Counted from the first letter of the stretch, positions 10,332 to 20,163 are shown. The stretch is 64,000 nt of DNA from MPNP01 sp963668325 (GCA_963668325.1 OY764222.1:2728001-2792000), one strand, 5' to 3'. A program made the numbers and translations. Notes: generated from the sequence alone by a model not told the origin.

Positions 10332-13097
10332 TTGACATTGGACGATAACGATATTGAAAATGAAGATGATTTCATGGAACCCGATCAGGGTATTCCAACC
10401 ATCTCATTAACTGAAGAGCTGGGGTCATCCTATTTGGATTACGCCATGAGCGTAATCGTTTCCCGAGCATTACCAGACCTCCGAGACGGCTTGAAACCCG
10501 TTCATCGAAGAATTCTTTATGCCATGCACGAATCAGGCAATACGCATGATAAACCTTATCGGAAATCTGCCCGTCCGGTGGGTGATGTCATGGGTAAATA
10601 TCACCCACATGGTGATGCTTCCATTTATGATGCCCTGGTGCGAATGACGCAGGACTTTTCCATGTCCGCCCCTCTCCTGGATGGACAGGGTAATTTCGGC
10701 TCCATGGACGGCGATAATGCCGCAGCCATGCGATATACCGAAATTCGGATGGAAAAAATTGCCCACCAACTATTATTGGATATTGATAGAAATACCGTTG
10801 ACTTCCAAGACAATTATGATGGTAAGGACCAGGAACCTGTTGTCCTCCCGGCAAGATTTCCGAATATTCTTGTAAATGGAGGAAGCGGGATTGCAGTCGG
10901 GATGGCCAGTACCATTCCCTCCTACAACCTTGGCGAAGTCATTGATGCCACTTTGGAGCTGATCAATAATCCAGATGTATCTTCAGAGAGAATGATGGAG
11001 TTGCTCCCGGGGCCTGACTTCCCTACTGGTGGGCTGATTATGGGAAGAGTTGGTTCTATGCTGACATTCCTTGAAGGTCGAGGAAGAATTGTCATCCGAG
11101 CCAAGACACATTTTGAGGCTATGGGTAAGGATGGTACTCGCATCGTTATTGATGAAATCCCCTACCAAGTCAACAAGGCTAGCCTTGTTGAACAGATTGT
11201 TGAGGTGGCACGACACAAACAAGTTATCGGCATTTCAAATATTCAGGATGAATCTAACCGTTTGGGCGTCAGGGTTGTCATAGAACTTAAACGGGACAGC
11301 ACGCCTGAAGTGGTGCTGAACCAACTATGGCGACATACCAAAATGCAATCATCCATAGCCAGCAACCTGGTTGTTCTGAACAGGGGCAAGCCCGAGTTAA
11401 TGAACATAACGCAGATTCTGCAGGCATTTATAGATTTTCGGGAAGAGGTAGTTACACGAAGAACGGCTGATAATCTGCGAAGAGCCCGTGAAAGAAGCCA
11501 TCTTCTCTGTGGACTGGCCGTTGCAATTTCCAATCTGGATGAGGTCGTTACCATAATCCGGGAATCAAGCCAGCCTAGTGAAGCCAGAGAAGCATTAATG
11601 GCAAGAAATTGGCAAGCCGAGGAAATTGCCGACTACATCAAGCTGATTGACGATCCCCAAAACAAAATCAATCCTGATAACACTTATCGGCTTACTGAAA
11701 CGCAGGCCCGGGCAATTCTGGACTTGCGATTACAGCGATTGACTGCCATGGGTGTAAAAGAAAATACCGATGAGTTACAGGTCCTGGCCGAAAAAATTAA
11801 AGACTATCTGGATATTTTGAGATCAGGTGAAAGGGTTCGCTCCATAATTTCTGATGAATTGATGGAGGTTAAGGAAAAATATGCCATTCCCCGCAGGACA
11901 ATAATCGAAGAGTACGATGAAGAAATAGAGGATGAGGATTTGATACCCCAAGAAGATATGGTTATCATCATTACCAGGGATGGGTATATCAAACGGACAC
12001 CACTGGATGATTATCGTCAGCAACACAGAGGGGGCAAAGGCCTGGCTGGAATAAATACCAAGGAAGAGGATTTTGTTAAGAACCTGTTTGTTGCCAACAC
12101 CCATGATGAATTGCTTTGTTTTACCACCAATGGATTGGCTTACAAGATTAAAACCTGGAGACTGCCTCTTGGAAGTAGAAATACCAAGGGAAAACCTCTG
12201 GTGAATATCCTGAAAGTTGAAGGTGGTGTTTCGATATCTGAAACAATTCTACTGTCCGAAAAGGATTTCGAGGATCCTGAAAAATTTCTGGTCTTTGCCT
12301 TTTCTAATGGCAAGGTTCGAAGATCAGCCCTTTCCCATTTTCAAAAAATTCAATCAAATGGAAAAATAGCCTTTAGTGATGAGGAAAAGTACACCCTCAT
12401 CGGAACTTGTTGCTGCACAGAAGAGGATGACGTAATACTTGCTTCCAATCGTGGTCAGGCAATCAGGTTTTCAACCAAACTGCTGCGCGAGATAAAATCC
12501 AGAAAATCAGTTGGCGTAAATGGTTTGAAGTTACGAAAGAAAGATCACCTAGTGGGTTTGATCTCCGTTCCGGCAGACCAATTCACATCACCACAAGAGC
12601 GGACGGAATACCTCAAGTTTCGTCGTGCTGACGAAGAGGAGGTCGAAGATAATGATAATGGGCTTGGTGAACTGCCATTATTTGCTAAAATTCCTTCGAA
12701 CTCAAATGAACAATTCGCTGAAACCGAGGAATTGATCATAGTCATTACCAAGGATGGCGGTGGAAAACTTACTTCCAGCCATGAATTTCCAGCAAAATTG
12801 AGCCGAGGTGGGGTTGGTGTCAGGGGTAATCGGTCAAAGGGTGTAATTGCCTTTATGAAAGTTACACTAGAGGACCAAATTATCTTAGGTACTAATTCAG
12901 GTCAGGTCATACGATGTAATGTCAGCGATGTGTCGTACAGATCAAGGTCAGCTGGTGGGGTCAGATTAATGCGGATTCCTGAAAATTCGGAAATTGTAAC
13001 TGTTGCCAAGATAGATTCTTCCAAATTACCTGACCCGGAGGAGGAACAATTGACAGTAGAAGATACACCAGAGGATTCCGAGAATACAATTGAATGA
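10332..13097 (+). CDS. gyrA: DNA gyrase subunit A
   Basis: The breakage-reunion subunit of gyrase, 921 residues. The winged-helix region contains the catalytic Tyr in AAMRYTE, and the QRDR reads HPHGDASIYDALVRM. The C-terminal half carries the beta-pinwheel repeats with the GyrA box at QQHRGGKGLAG, and ends in an acidic tail. The start is a TTG at 10332, giving an acidic N-terminal extension of about 20 residues before the conserved ISLTEELGSSYLDYAMSV region. At the position of E. coli Ser83 there is Ala96, while the Asp87 equivalent is kept (Asp100). Ala here is common in alphaproteobacteria and is associated with lower quinolone sensitivity. Confidence 0.97.
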   Translation: MTLDDNDIENEDDFMEPDQGIPTISLTEELGSSYLDYAMSVIVSRALPDLRDGLKPVHRRILYAMHESGNTHDKPYRKSARPVGDVMGKYHPHGDASIYDALVRMTQDFSMSAPLLDGQGNFGSMDGDNAAAMRYTEIRMEKIAHQLLLDIDRNTVDFQDNYDGKDQEPVVLPARFPNILVNGGSGIAVGMASTIPSYNLGEVIDATLELINNPDVSSERMMELLPGPDFPTGGLIMGRVGSMLTFLEGRGRIVIRAKTHFEAMGKDGTRIVIDEIPYQVNKASLVEQIVEVARHKQVIGISNIQDESNRLGVRVVIELKRDSTPEVVLNQLWRHTKMQSSIASNLVVLNRGKPELMNITQILQAFIDFREEVVTRRTADNLRRARERSHLLCGLAVAISNLDEVVTIIRESSQPSEAREALMARNWQAEEIADYIKLIDDPQNKINPDNTYRLTETQARAILDLRLQRLTAMGVKENTDELQVLAEKIKDYLDILRSGERVRSIISDELMEVKEKYAIPRRTIIEEYDEEIEDEDLIPQEDMVIIITRDGYIKRTPLDDYRQQHRGGKGLAGINTKEEDFVKNLFVANTHDELLCFTTNGLAYKIKTWRLPLGSRNTKGKPLVNILKVEGGVSISETILLSEKDFEDPEKFLVFAFSNGKVRRSALSHFQKIQSNGKIAFSDEEKYTLIGTCCCTEEDDVILASNRGQAIRFSTKLLREIKSRKSVGVNGLKLRKKDHLVGLISVPADQFTSPQERTEYLKFRRADEEEVEDNDNGLGELPLFAKIPSNSNEQFAETEELIIVITKDGGGKLTSSHEFPAKLSRGGVGVRGNRSKGVIAFMKVTLEDQIILGTNSGQVIRCNVSDVSYRSRSAGGVRLMRIPENSEIVTVAKIDSSKLPDPEEEQLTVEDTPEDSENTIE

Positions 13098-13158
13098 ACC
13101 CGGTAATGCATCCCAAACCAAGGGTTGTTTTCCTCTATAGACATAAAGCAAACTTTTG

Positions 13159-14025
13159 ATGAGTATTGAGAGATTTGCCCCTTCTCCAACTGGTTACCTA
13201 CATTTGGGACATGCATATTCAGCCATTATGGCATGGCGCGCAAGTAAAACCAAGGGTGGTAAATTTTTTCTGCGTATAGAAGATGTAGATAAAACCCGTT
13301 CCAAGGAGCAATTCACTCAGGCAATATTTGAGGATCTGGCAAGATTGGGGATAACTTGGGACGCACCTGTAGTTTTTCAGTCGGAACGATTTTCAATATA
13401 TGATTTGTATCTATCCAAGTTGATTGCCAAGGGGCTTTGCTTTCCTTGTAGGTGTAGCCGAAAGGACATTCGGGATTCTTTGGAAGCACCAAATTCACCG
13501 CTTGCGGCAGGAGGAAGTAAATTACTTTACCCTGGCACCTGTAGAAACCGGACCTTTGAGGATATAAACCAAGGTGATGCTGTTCGGTTGAATATTGCTA
13601 AGGTTATTGAATATCTTGGTGGAAAATTGCACTTTCCAAAACTGGAAATCAAGGAATTGGGTCCAACATTCTCTGGTGTTCATAGTGTAACACCAGAATA
13701 TCTTCAGGAGAATTTTGGCGATATAGTTCTTGCCCGAAAGCATATCGGCACTTCCTATCATTTGTCGGTGGTCATTGATGATGCCTTTATGGGGATCAGT
13801 AATGTAACCAGAGGTGAAGATATCTTTGATTCGACTTTCGTCCATCGGCTTTTGCAGGAGCTCCTTGGTTTACCAGTTCCGACCTGGACACATCATGGTT
13901 TGATTACGGATGAAAATGGGGCAAGGCTGGCCAAAAGACACCCTTCATATACTCTCAGATCCTTGTGGGACCAAGGGTTGCAATCCCGTGAAATAATCGC
14001 CATGGCTGAAAAGCAGTTTTCGTAG
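13159..14025 (+). CDS. gluQ: Glutamyl-Q tRNA(Asp) synthetase
   Basis: A truncated GluRS-like enzyme that attaches glutamate to queuosine in tRNA(Asp). At 288 residues it lacks the anticodon-binding half of a full GluRS. The N-terminus has RFAPSPTGYLHLGHA (the HIGH motif as HLGH). The zinc-binding region reads CRCSRKDI...YPGTC. The KMSKS equivalent is degenerate (ARLAKRH), as usual in this family. I use ATG 13159 rather than the adjacent TTG 13156. It follows gyrA by ~60 bases on the same strand and may be cotranscribed with it. Confidence 0.93.
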   Translation: MSIERFAPSPTGYLHLGHAYSAIMAWRASKTKGGKFFLRIEDVDKTRSKEQFTQAIFEDLARLGITWDAPVVFQSERFSIYDLYLSKLIAKGLCFPCRCSRKDIRDSLEAPNSPLAAGGSKLLYPGTCRNRTFEDINQGDAVRLNIAKVIEYLGGKLHFPKLEIKELGPTFSGVHSVTPEYLQENFGDIVLARKHIGTSYHLSVVIDDAFMGISNVTRGEDIFDSTFVHRLLQELLGLPVPTWTHHGLITDENGARLAKRHPSYTLRSLWDQGLQSREIIAMAEKQFS

Positions 14026-14028
14026 TTT

Positions 14029-14061
14029 CCAGTCAATGCCGTATATCTTCCGCTTGACTGG
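14029..14061 (+). terminator. Stem-loop just after gluQ
   Basis: An 8-bp perfect inverted repeat (CCAGTCAA / TTGACTGG) with a 17-nt loop begins 4 bases after the gluQ stop. There is no U run after it, so it may be an mRNA 3' stabiliser rather than an intrinsic terminator. Confidence 0.35.
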
Positions 14062-14126
14062 CAATTGAAAGTTTCGAGCAGGTATTTAAATTATGTTGAA
14101 GGCTTTCCAGTTTCGGAATTGTAACT

Positions 14127-14600
14127 ATGCACATGACAAATGCTGACGAAAAAGTAACCAAACTCTATACCCAGAAGATTCTGGAACTGGCTAGTAATAT
14201 CCCGCTTACTACACGGTTAAAGCAATTCGAGGGTAGTTCCAAGGTTCGGTCCCCCCTTTGTGGTTCAACTGTAACAGTTGATCTGGTTGTAAAGGATGGC
14301 TTGATTTCTGAATTTGGTCAGGATGTCAAAGCTTGTGCACTGGGCCAAGCCACGGCATCAATTGTTGGAAGCAGGGTTATTGGTAGGTCCTATAATGAAA
14401 TCAGCATGGCCCGGGAACAGATGGAAGCCATGCTGAAGAAAAAAGGTGACCCTCCTGGTTCCCCTTTCGAAGAACTGGAAATCCTATATCCAGCCCAGGA
14501 TTATAAAAACCGTCATGCGTCGATATTGTTGGTTTTCGATGCCACCTTGAATGCTATGGAGCAAGCCATGAACCAGAAACACAATGACGCCATCAATTAA
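14127..14600 (+). CDS. NifU/IscU-like iron-sulfur scaffold family protein
   Basis: A 157-residue protein matching the alphaproteobacterial NifU_N-like family. Conserved Cys are visible in SPLCGS (residue ~45) and KACALGQA (~70). The third Cys expected in a true IscU is not obvious, as is usual in this branch, so the scaffold role is uncertain. Its 3' end overlaps the convergent ligA gene by 8 bases. Two ATG codons (14127 and 14133) are possible starts. It contains a C6 run (near 14251) that is read in frame, a useful control for the methylase frameshifts. Confidence 0.8.
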   Translation: MHMTNADEKVTKLYTQKILELASNIPLTTRLKQFEGSSKVRSPLCGSTVTVDLVVKDGLISEFGQDVKACALGQATASIVGSRVIGRSYNEISMAREQMEAMLKKKGDPPGSPFEELEILYPAQDYKNRHASILLVFDATLNAMEQAMNQKHNDAIN

Positions 14601-16754
14601 CCAAGTCTAGCCACTCCTGTTCAGTAATTATCTTTACCCCCAATTCATTCGCTTTTTTTGATTTACTTCCACTGCCTGGACCAGCAATGACAAGGTCAAT
14701 GTTTTTTGATACAGCACTATAAACCCTAGCCCCTAATGCTTCAGCCTTTATTTGGGCTTCTTTTCTGGTCATTTGTTCAAGTTTCCCTGTAAATACCAGT
14801 GATTTCCCTGATACTGGTGTGGCTTCCTGGTCGCCCACCTGCGGGTCTTCAAACACCAGCTCAGGAACCAACCTATTGATCCACTTCTGAAAGACTGGGT
14901 TTTGAAAGGTCTCAATCAATGAATTTGCTATGACCTCCCCTAATCCACCAATACTTATTAATTCTTCCCAGGCCTCCCCTTCTCTTTCCACTGCTTTGGA
15001 AACGGCATCAGATAAATGTTCCCATGTTTGATAGTGGTCAGCCAGGAGTTGAGAATTTTTTGATCCTAGATACCGAATACCTAAGGCTGTCAGGAATTTG
15101 GCAAAGCTTACATTTCTTTTTCTCTCAATTTCCGCAAAGAGCTCCTGGGTTGATCTCTCCCCCCAATTCTCTTCCTCAGCCAACTCAATTCCATGGGCCT
15201 TAAGATTCTTTTCCAAAAGAAAAATATCTCCTGGAGTTTCAATCCACCTTTTTCCAGTACCTTCAAATTCACGAAAATAGAACTGCTTGATTATTTTGGT
15301 CCCCAGCCCATCAAAATTAAAACCATCTATGGAAATAAAATACTGGAGTTTCCCCAATACCTGAGCTTCACATTCATATTCTCCCGTACACCGATAAATT
15401 GAATCACCTTCAGGCCTCACAACCTCATTTTTACATACTGGACACGAATTCGGGAAAATAAACTTCGTACTTCCCTTCTCCCTTTTGGTTAAATCCACAT
15501 CTGCTATCCGTGGAATTACATCACCACTCCGGTAAACCTCAACGGTGTCCCCAATTCTAATATCCTTACCGTCTCGAATGACCTCACCTTTGGAATCCAG
15601 CCCATTGATAAAATCCTCGTTATGTAATGTGACACTGGAAACCGTAACTCCGCCAACCATAACTGGTTGGAGTTTTCCAACCGGAGACAACGATCCCGTC
15701 CTTCCCACTTGAATTTCAATATCCTCCAGGGTGGTCCAAACTTTCTCTGGTGGCAGCTTATAGGCAATAGCCCATCTGGGTGAGGTGGAGCTGTTCCCCA
15801 ATCTTTCCTGTAGGCTGAAGTCATTAACCTTGAATACCACCCCGTCAATATCGAAGGGCAAATCGGCACGTTTTTTTAATACTCTTTCATAATATGCTAC
15901 AAGATCCCTGCTACCTACGCATACTGATCGATCCTTGATGACAGGCATTCCCATGTCATGCAAGTTGTTAATTGCTTCCCATAGATTCTTGCCAAGCGGT
16001 GCTGATATCTTCCCCCAGCCATGGGCAAGGAAAGACAGGTTTCTGGATTTGGTAATATCCGGATCCAATTGCCTAAGGGAACCAGCCGCCGCATTTCGAG
16101 GATTCAGATAGAGTTTTGGAAGAGTTTTTTTTCCTTCTTCCTGTGCTTTGTTGATAAGATCTTGTTGCTTGGCGTTTAATTCTTCAAAGTACCCTTTCTC
16201 CATATAGACCTCGCCTCTAATTTCCATAAACTCTGGACAATTCTCCAATCGTTTTGGAATGGCCTTAATGGTACTGACATTTTTTGTTACATCTTCACCT
16301 ATGTCTCCACCACCCTGGTTGCAGCCTGGACCAAAACACCGTCCATATAGGTTAATGAAAGGGCCAAACCGTCAAGTTTGGTTTCAGCAACATATTTTAT
16401 GGAATAATCCTCCTCCAAACTGAGCAAGCGCTTTATTCTCTTTTCAAAATCTTCAATATCTTCATTAGAAAAAGCGTTGTCGAGGGAAAGCATTAACTGA
16501 GCATGCTTAACCTTTCTAAATCCTCTTGCAGTACCAGCACCAACTCTTTCTGTCGGACTATTCTCGTGTTTAAAATCAGGATATAAATTTTCGAGCTTGA
16601 TTAATTCCAACCTTAGCCGGTCGAACTCGTAATCCGGAATAATAGGAGAGTCATTGACATGATAAGCAGTATTTGCTTCCTCTAGCTTTCGGGTCAAATC
16701 ATCAATAGTTTGCTTGGGATGTTTTTTTGAATTGATCAATTCCAGGGCTTTCAA
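14593..16754 (-). CDS. ligA: NAD-dependent DNA ligase, frameshifted
   Basis: LigA seals nicks using NAD+ and is normally essential. Two frames make a 720-residue enzyme if one G is added to the minus-strand GGG at 16313-16315. The first part (151 codons) has the adenylation site in AETKLDGLAL, then reads AATR and hits a stop; the second resumes with GEDV and runs to the end. It contains the C4 zinc finger (CPVC...YRC...YEC), the helix-hairpin-helix region and a C-terminal BRCT domain (GKSLVFTGKLEQMTRKEAQ). Because loss of LigA should be lethal, a one-base sequence error is the simplest reading. No other ligase is in the window to replace it. Confidence 0.9.
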
Positions 16755-17059
16755 ATTAAATCAGTTTCTAATTTAAGAATATTTTCAATTTTAATTATCC
16801 ATAGTGGAAATTATATTTTTCATTCGAACTGAAAAGGAGTGGTTTTATTACTTGTGCAGTGTTCATTATAACCCCAAGCAAAGCTTTTTATACAAAGAAT
16901 AAAATTCTCTTTAAGCTAAAAAATGTAGCGGCTAGCAACCTCAAATCATTGGTAGCAAGGGATATTCCTCTAGGAAAATATCCACAGTCATTTTTACCTA
17001 CAAGGTTTCATAATGATAATTCTTATCATCTGATATACTAATTATGGAAGGCGGGGTTT
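16755..17059. other. Intergenic region between ligA and the antitoxin gene
   Basis: About 300 AT-rich bases holding the promoters of ligA (leftward) and the VapB-like gene (rightward). A short frame at 16859-17041 has no protein-like features. The only clear element is the dyad at 17013-17029, with a TATACT -10-like hexamer at 17034-17039. Confidence 0.5.
17013..17029 (+). promoter_or_regulatory. Perfect dyad upstream of vapB-like gene; operator or Fur-like box
   Basis: ATGATAA-TTC-TTATCAT is a 7-bp perfect inverted repeat with a 3-base spacer, directly upstream of a TATACT -10-like hexamer and 30 bases before the VapB-like start. VapB antitoxins autorepress through such dyads. The overlapping 19-mer at 17009-17027 also matches the classical Fur-box consensus at 16 of 19 positions by my hand count, so an iron-type regulator is an alternative. 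Confidence 0.5.
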
Positions 17060-17284
17060 ATGAAAAATATTATTTTTAGAGCTGATGAAAATTTAATTGA
17101 GGAAGCACGGATTATGGCGGCCAGAGAACAAACTTCCCTAAATGCTAAATTCTGCAGTTGGCTTGAAAATTATGTTCAAGGGCAAAAGCGAACCGAGGAT
17201 GCATTGGAGTTAATTTCTGACCTTCGTAGTAGATATTCCACTAGCGGGCATAACTTTACTCGGGATGAGATGAATGATCGCTGA
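17060..17284 (+). CDS. VapB-like ribbon-helix-helix antitoxin
   Basis: A 74-residue protein with an N-terminal beta strand and two helices typical of RHH antitoxins (MKNIIFRADENLIEEARIMA), then a polar C-terminal toxin-binding-like tail. A good ribosome-binding site (GGAAGGCGGGG) sits just before the ATG. The next frame begins inside its last codons and encodes the first ~20 residues of a PIN-domain toxin before losing similarity. So this looks like a vapBC module that has lost its toxin. Confidence 0.65.
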   Translation: MKNIIFRADENLIEEARIMAAREQTSLNAKFCSWLENYVQGQKRTEDALELISDLRSRYSTSGHNFTRDEMNDR

Positions 17285-17423
17285 TTGCTTACAGGATACC
17301 TATGTTCTCATTTATCTGCTGGAAAATAAACTATTGGGCCGGTTATTTCCTTCCACTTCCTACTTTACACCGGGCCGACTTATAAACCCACAAAATTACA
17401 ATTATTCAAGAAGCAAAAGATAG
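17274..17423 (+). pseudogene. Truncated VapC-like PIN toxin
   Basis: A 49-codon frame starts at ATG 17274 and overlaps the antitoxin end by 11 bases, the usual vapBC coupling. Residues 5-18 (CLQDTYVLIYLLEN) match the first strand and helix of PIN-domain toxins (canonical DTNVLIYLL), including the first catalytic Asp. After residue ~22 the similarity ends and a stop follows. The rest of the ~130-residue toxin and its other acidic residues are absent, so it should be inactive. Confidence 0.5.
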
Positions 17424-17512
17424 CCCTATATTACTGTTGTAATTCAAAATACTTGTAACAGTAGCTTCAAATATTAAAGATTCAGGACTTACGGGATTAA
17501 ATTATCCAAATC

Positions 17513-18679
17513 ATGACATTGATTAACAAAAAAAATAGCCTGGGGTTTGAAAAAAAACCCGAAAAAACCCGGGTGGTGGTTGCCATGTCGGGTGGAGTTG
17601 ACAGTTCTGTTGTCGCGGCCAAACTGCATGAGGAAAACTATGAGGTCATTGGCATTACCATGCAGTTATATGATCATGGTTCGATGATCGCTAAAAAAGG
17701 TGCCTGCTGTGCCGGTAGGGATATCCATGATGCCCGAAGAATAGCCAACGAAATAGGTTTTCCTCACTATGTACTTGATTATGAAAGCTATTTTAAAAAA
17801 CAGGTCATACAGGAATTTGTAGACAGTTATACCAGTGGCTACACTCCCATACCCTGTATCAGATGCAATGAACGGGTCAAATTCCGGGAATTGCTTGACA
17901 TGGCCAAAAGCCTTGATGCGGACTGTCTTGCTACCGGCCACTATATTCAAAGGGTTGCCAGCGACCATGGCGTGGAACTTCACAGAGCCAAGGATCTAAC
18001 CAAGGACCAATCATATTTCCTCTTCACTACAACCAGGGAACAACTGGATTTCCTTCGTTTTCCTTTGGGCGAGATAGAATCTAAAAGTGAAACCAGGAAA
18101 CTTGCCCAAAAATATGGGCTTTCTGTTGCCCAGAAGCCCGACAGTCAGGACATTTGTTTTGTTCCGGATGGCGATTATGCCAAATTGGTAAGGCAAATTA
18201 AGCCCCAGGCACTGAGACCTGGCAAAATAGTAGACTTGGAGGATAATGTTTTGGGCGAGCATGAGGGGATATCAAACTTTACCATCGGTCAAAGAAGAAG
18301 ATTGGGTATTAATGGGTTCACAGAACCACTTTATGTTGTCAGGATTGATTCTACCAAGGCTGAAGTTGTTGTTGGTCCCCGGTCATCTCTGAACACTTAC
18401 GATTTCGAAATTTCCAATGTTAACTGGCTTGGCGATAGACCCTTTGAGAAAACGGAAACCTTTAACGTTGATGTAAAGGTCAGGTCAGCTCGTTCCCCGA
18501 CTCCCGCCATTGTCATACCCCTTGGTAATAGCAAGGCCAAAATACAATTGGTTGATCCCGAACTTGCTGTTTCACCCGGGCAAGCTTGTGTGTTCTATTC
18601 ACAGGATAGTTCAAGGGTATTCGGGGGTGGCTGGATTTCCAAGAAAAATCTGAATTCAATTGCAAAGCCAGCCAATTAA
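17513..18679 (+). CDS. mnmA: tRNA-specific 2-thiouridylase MnmA
   Basis: MnmA thiolates U34 of tRNA Lys, Glu and Gln using sulfur passed along relay proteins. The 388-residue protein has the PP-loop VVVAMSGGVDSSVVAA near residue 22, the Cys pair region CIRCNERVKF, and the second active Cys in SQDICFVPDG. The C-terminal beta barrel is complete. There is an N-terminal extension of ~18 residues before the PP-loop strand. It stands alone between the antitoxin remnant and a dipeptidase gene. Confidence 0.95.
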   Translation: MTLINKKNSLGFEKKPEKTRVVVAMSGGVDSSVVAAKLHEENYEVIGITMQLYDHGSMIAKKGACCAGRDIHDARRIANEIGFPHYVLDYESYFKKQVIQEFVDSYTSGYTPIPCIRCNERVKFRELLDMAKSLDADCLATGHYIQRVASDHGVELHRAKDLTKDQSYFLFTTTREQLDFLRFPLGEIESKSETRKLAQKYGLSVAQKPDSQDICFVPDGDYAKLVRQIKPQALRPGKIVDLEDNVLGEHEGISNFTIGQRRRLGINGFTEPLYVVRIDSTKAEVVVGPRSSLNTYDFEISNVNWLGDRPFEKTETFNVDVKVRSARSPTPAIVIPLGNSKAKIQLVDPELAVSPGQACVFYSQDSSRVFGGGWISKKNLNSIAKPAN

Positions 18680-18686
18680 TTGCAAA

Positions 18687-18705
18687 GGAAATCGATTGGA
18701 TTTCC
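18687..18705 (+). terminator. Short stem-loop after mnmA
   Basis: A perfect 7-bp stem (GGAAATC / GATTTCC) with a 5-base loop lies 8 bases after the mnmA stop and 45 bases before the dipeptidase start. No U tract follows, so a weak terminator or mRNA end protector is the most that can be said. Confidence 0.35.
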
Positions 18706-18749
18706 TGGGTAGAATTTCACAACAATTAGCATAGGATTACGGTTTTATT

Positions 18750-20123
18750 ATGGCATTAGAAGATCTACTATCACAAGTTGACAAGCAGTTCCAAGGCTCA
18801 CTGGACCGGCTGTGTGACCTATTGAAAATACCTTCAATATCAACCGACCCTCAATATAAGGATGAATGCCGAGAAGCTGCAGATTGGTTAGAGTCAGACT
18901 TGAACTCCATTGGGTTTAATGCATCAGTTAGGGATACCGAAGGACATCCCATGGTTGTGGCACATGGCAAACCTTCCCAGTCAACAATCCTGTTTTATGG
19001 ACATTATGATGTTCAACCGGTCGACCCTTTGGAGAAGTGGAATCATGCCCCTTTTGAACCTGAAATCGTGTCTGAGAATGGCCATAAGGCAATTCATGCC
19101 AGAGGAGCTTCCGATGACAAAGGCCAATTGATGACTTTTATTGAAGCTTGTCGTGTCTGGAAGGAAGTATCTGGAAGTCCACCCAAGGGTATTTCAATAT
19201 TGTTGGAAGGTGAGGAAGAATCAGGCTCGCCCTCATTGGTTCCTTTCTTGCAGAAAAACACCAAAGAACTTAAGGCCGATCTTGCTTTTATCTGTGATAC
19301 AGGGTTATTCGAATCAAAAATACCCGCAATTATTACCCAATTAAGGGGTTTGATGGGCATTGAATTCGAAATTACAGGTCCTACAATTGATCTCCATTCA
19401 GGCATGTACGGAGGTTTGGCTGTTAATCCAATCCAAATAGTTGGAAACATCATTTCTGATCTTTTTGACTCTCGTGGGAAAATTACAATTGATAATTTTT
19501 ATGATGGTGTCCATGAACTGGAACCTGCTCATAAAGAACAGTGGGACAATTTGAATTTTGATCAACAAGCCTTTCTTGGTGATATAGGATTGCAATCGGC
19601 TATTGGCGAAGTTGATCGAACTCCCTTGGAAAAACTATGGTCTCGCCCCACTTGTGAAATCAATGGTATTAACGGGGGTTATACCGGTGAAGGTTTCAAG
19701 ACTGTCATACCATCAAAGGCATCTGCCAAAGTAAGCTGTAGATTGGTAGGAGACCAGGATCCTCAAAAAATCAGGGATAATTTCTGTACATTTGTTGAAA
19801 CCAGAATTCCATCTGATTGCACGGTAAAATTTACAAACCATGGTTTGGCCCGAGCCTGTCAAATGCCAACCAACAAGCCAATGTTTGATATTGTTAAAAC
19901 TGCCCTGACTGAAGAATGGCAAAAAGAAGCCGTATATGCTGGGTGTGGAGGTTCAATCCCTATTGCAGGATATTTTCAGGAGATCTTGGGTATGGATTCA
20001 TTATTGACCGGATTTGGCAAGGATAATGACAACATCCATTCTCCGAATGAGAAATATGACTTTGAATCTTTCTACCGTGGTATAAGGAGTTGGGTCAGGG
20101 TTCTATACAACTCTCAACAATAA
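18750..20123 (+). CDS. M20-family metallo-dipeptidase
   Basis: 457 residues with the di-zinc peptidase signature set: GHYDVQPVDPL (metal His and Asp), ARGASDDKGQ (bridging Asp), EGEEESGSPS (catalytic and metal Glu), CDTGLF and, near the C-terminus, a further metal His region (NIHSPNEKY). Length and motifs match the cytosolic M20 dipeptidases (CNDP-like), which hydrolyse dipeptides. No signal peptide. It is followed by an SRPBCC gene after 40 bases, probably in one transcript. Confidence 0.9.
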   Translation: MALEDLLSQVDKQFQGSLDRLCDLLKIPSISTDPQYKDECREAADWLESDLNSIGFNASVRDTEGHPMVVAHGKPSQSTILFYGHYDVQPVDPLEKWNHAPFEPEIVSENGHKAIHARGASDDKGQLMTFIEACRVWKEVSGSPPKGISILLEGEEESGSPSLVPFLQKNTKELKADLAFICDTGLFESKIPAIITQLRGLMGIEFEITGPTIDLHSGMYGGLAVNPIQIVGNIISDLFDSRGKITIDNFYDGVHELEPAHKEQWDNLNFDQQAFLGDIGLQSAIGEVDRTPLEKLWSRPTCEINGINGGYTGEGFKTVIPSKASAKVSCRLVGDQDPQKIRDNFCTFVETRIPSDCTVKFTNHGLARACQMPTNKPMFDIVKTALTEEWQKEAVYAGCGGSIPIAGYFQEILGMDSLLTGFGKDNDNIHSPNEKYDFESFYRGIRSWVRVLYNSQQ

Positions 20124-20163
20124 AATTTTCTTTGAATTATTTGTAAGCTAATGGTGAATCAGA

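Noticed and set aside
16859..17041. 60-codon plus-strand frame before the antitoxin gene
   Set aside because: No ribosome-binding site or domain; it runs through the promoter and dyad of the antitoxin gene.
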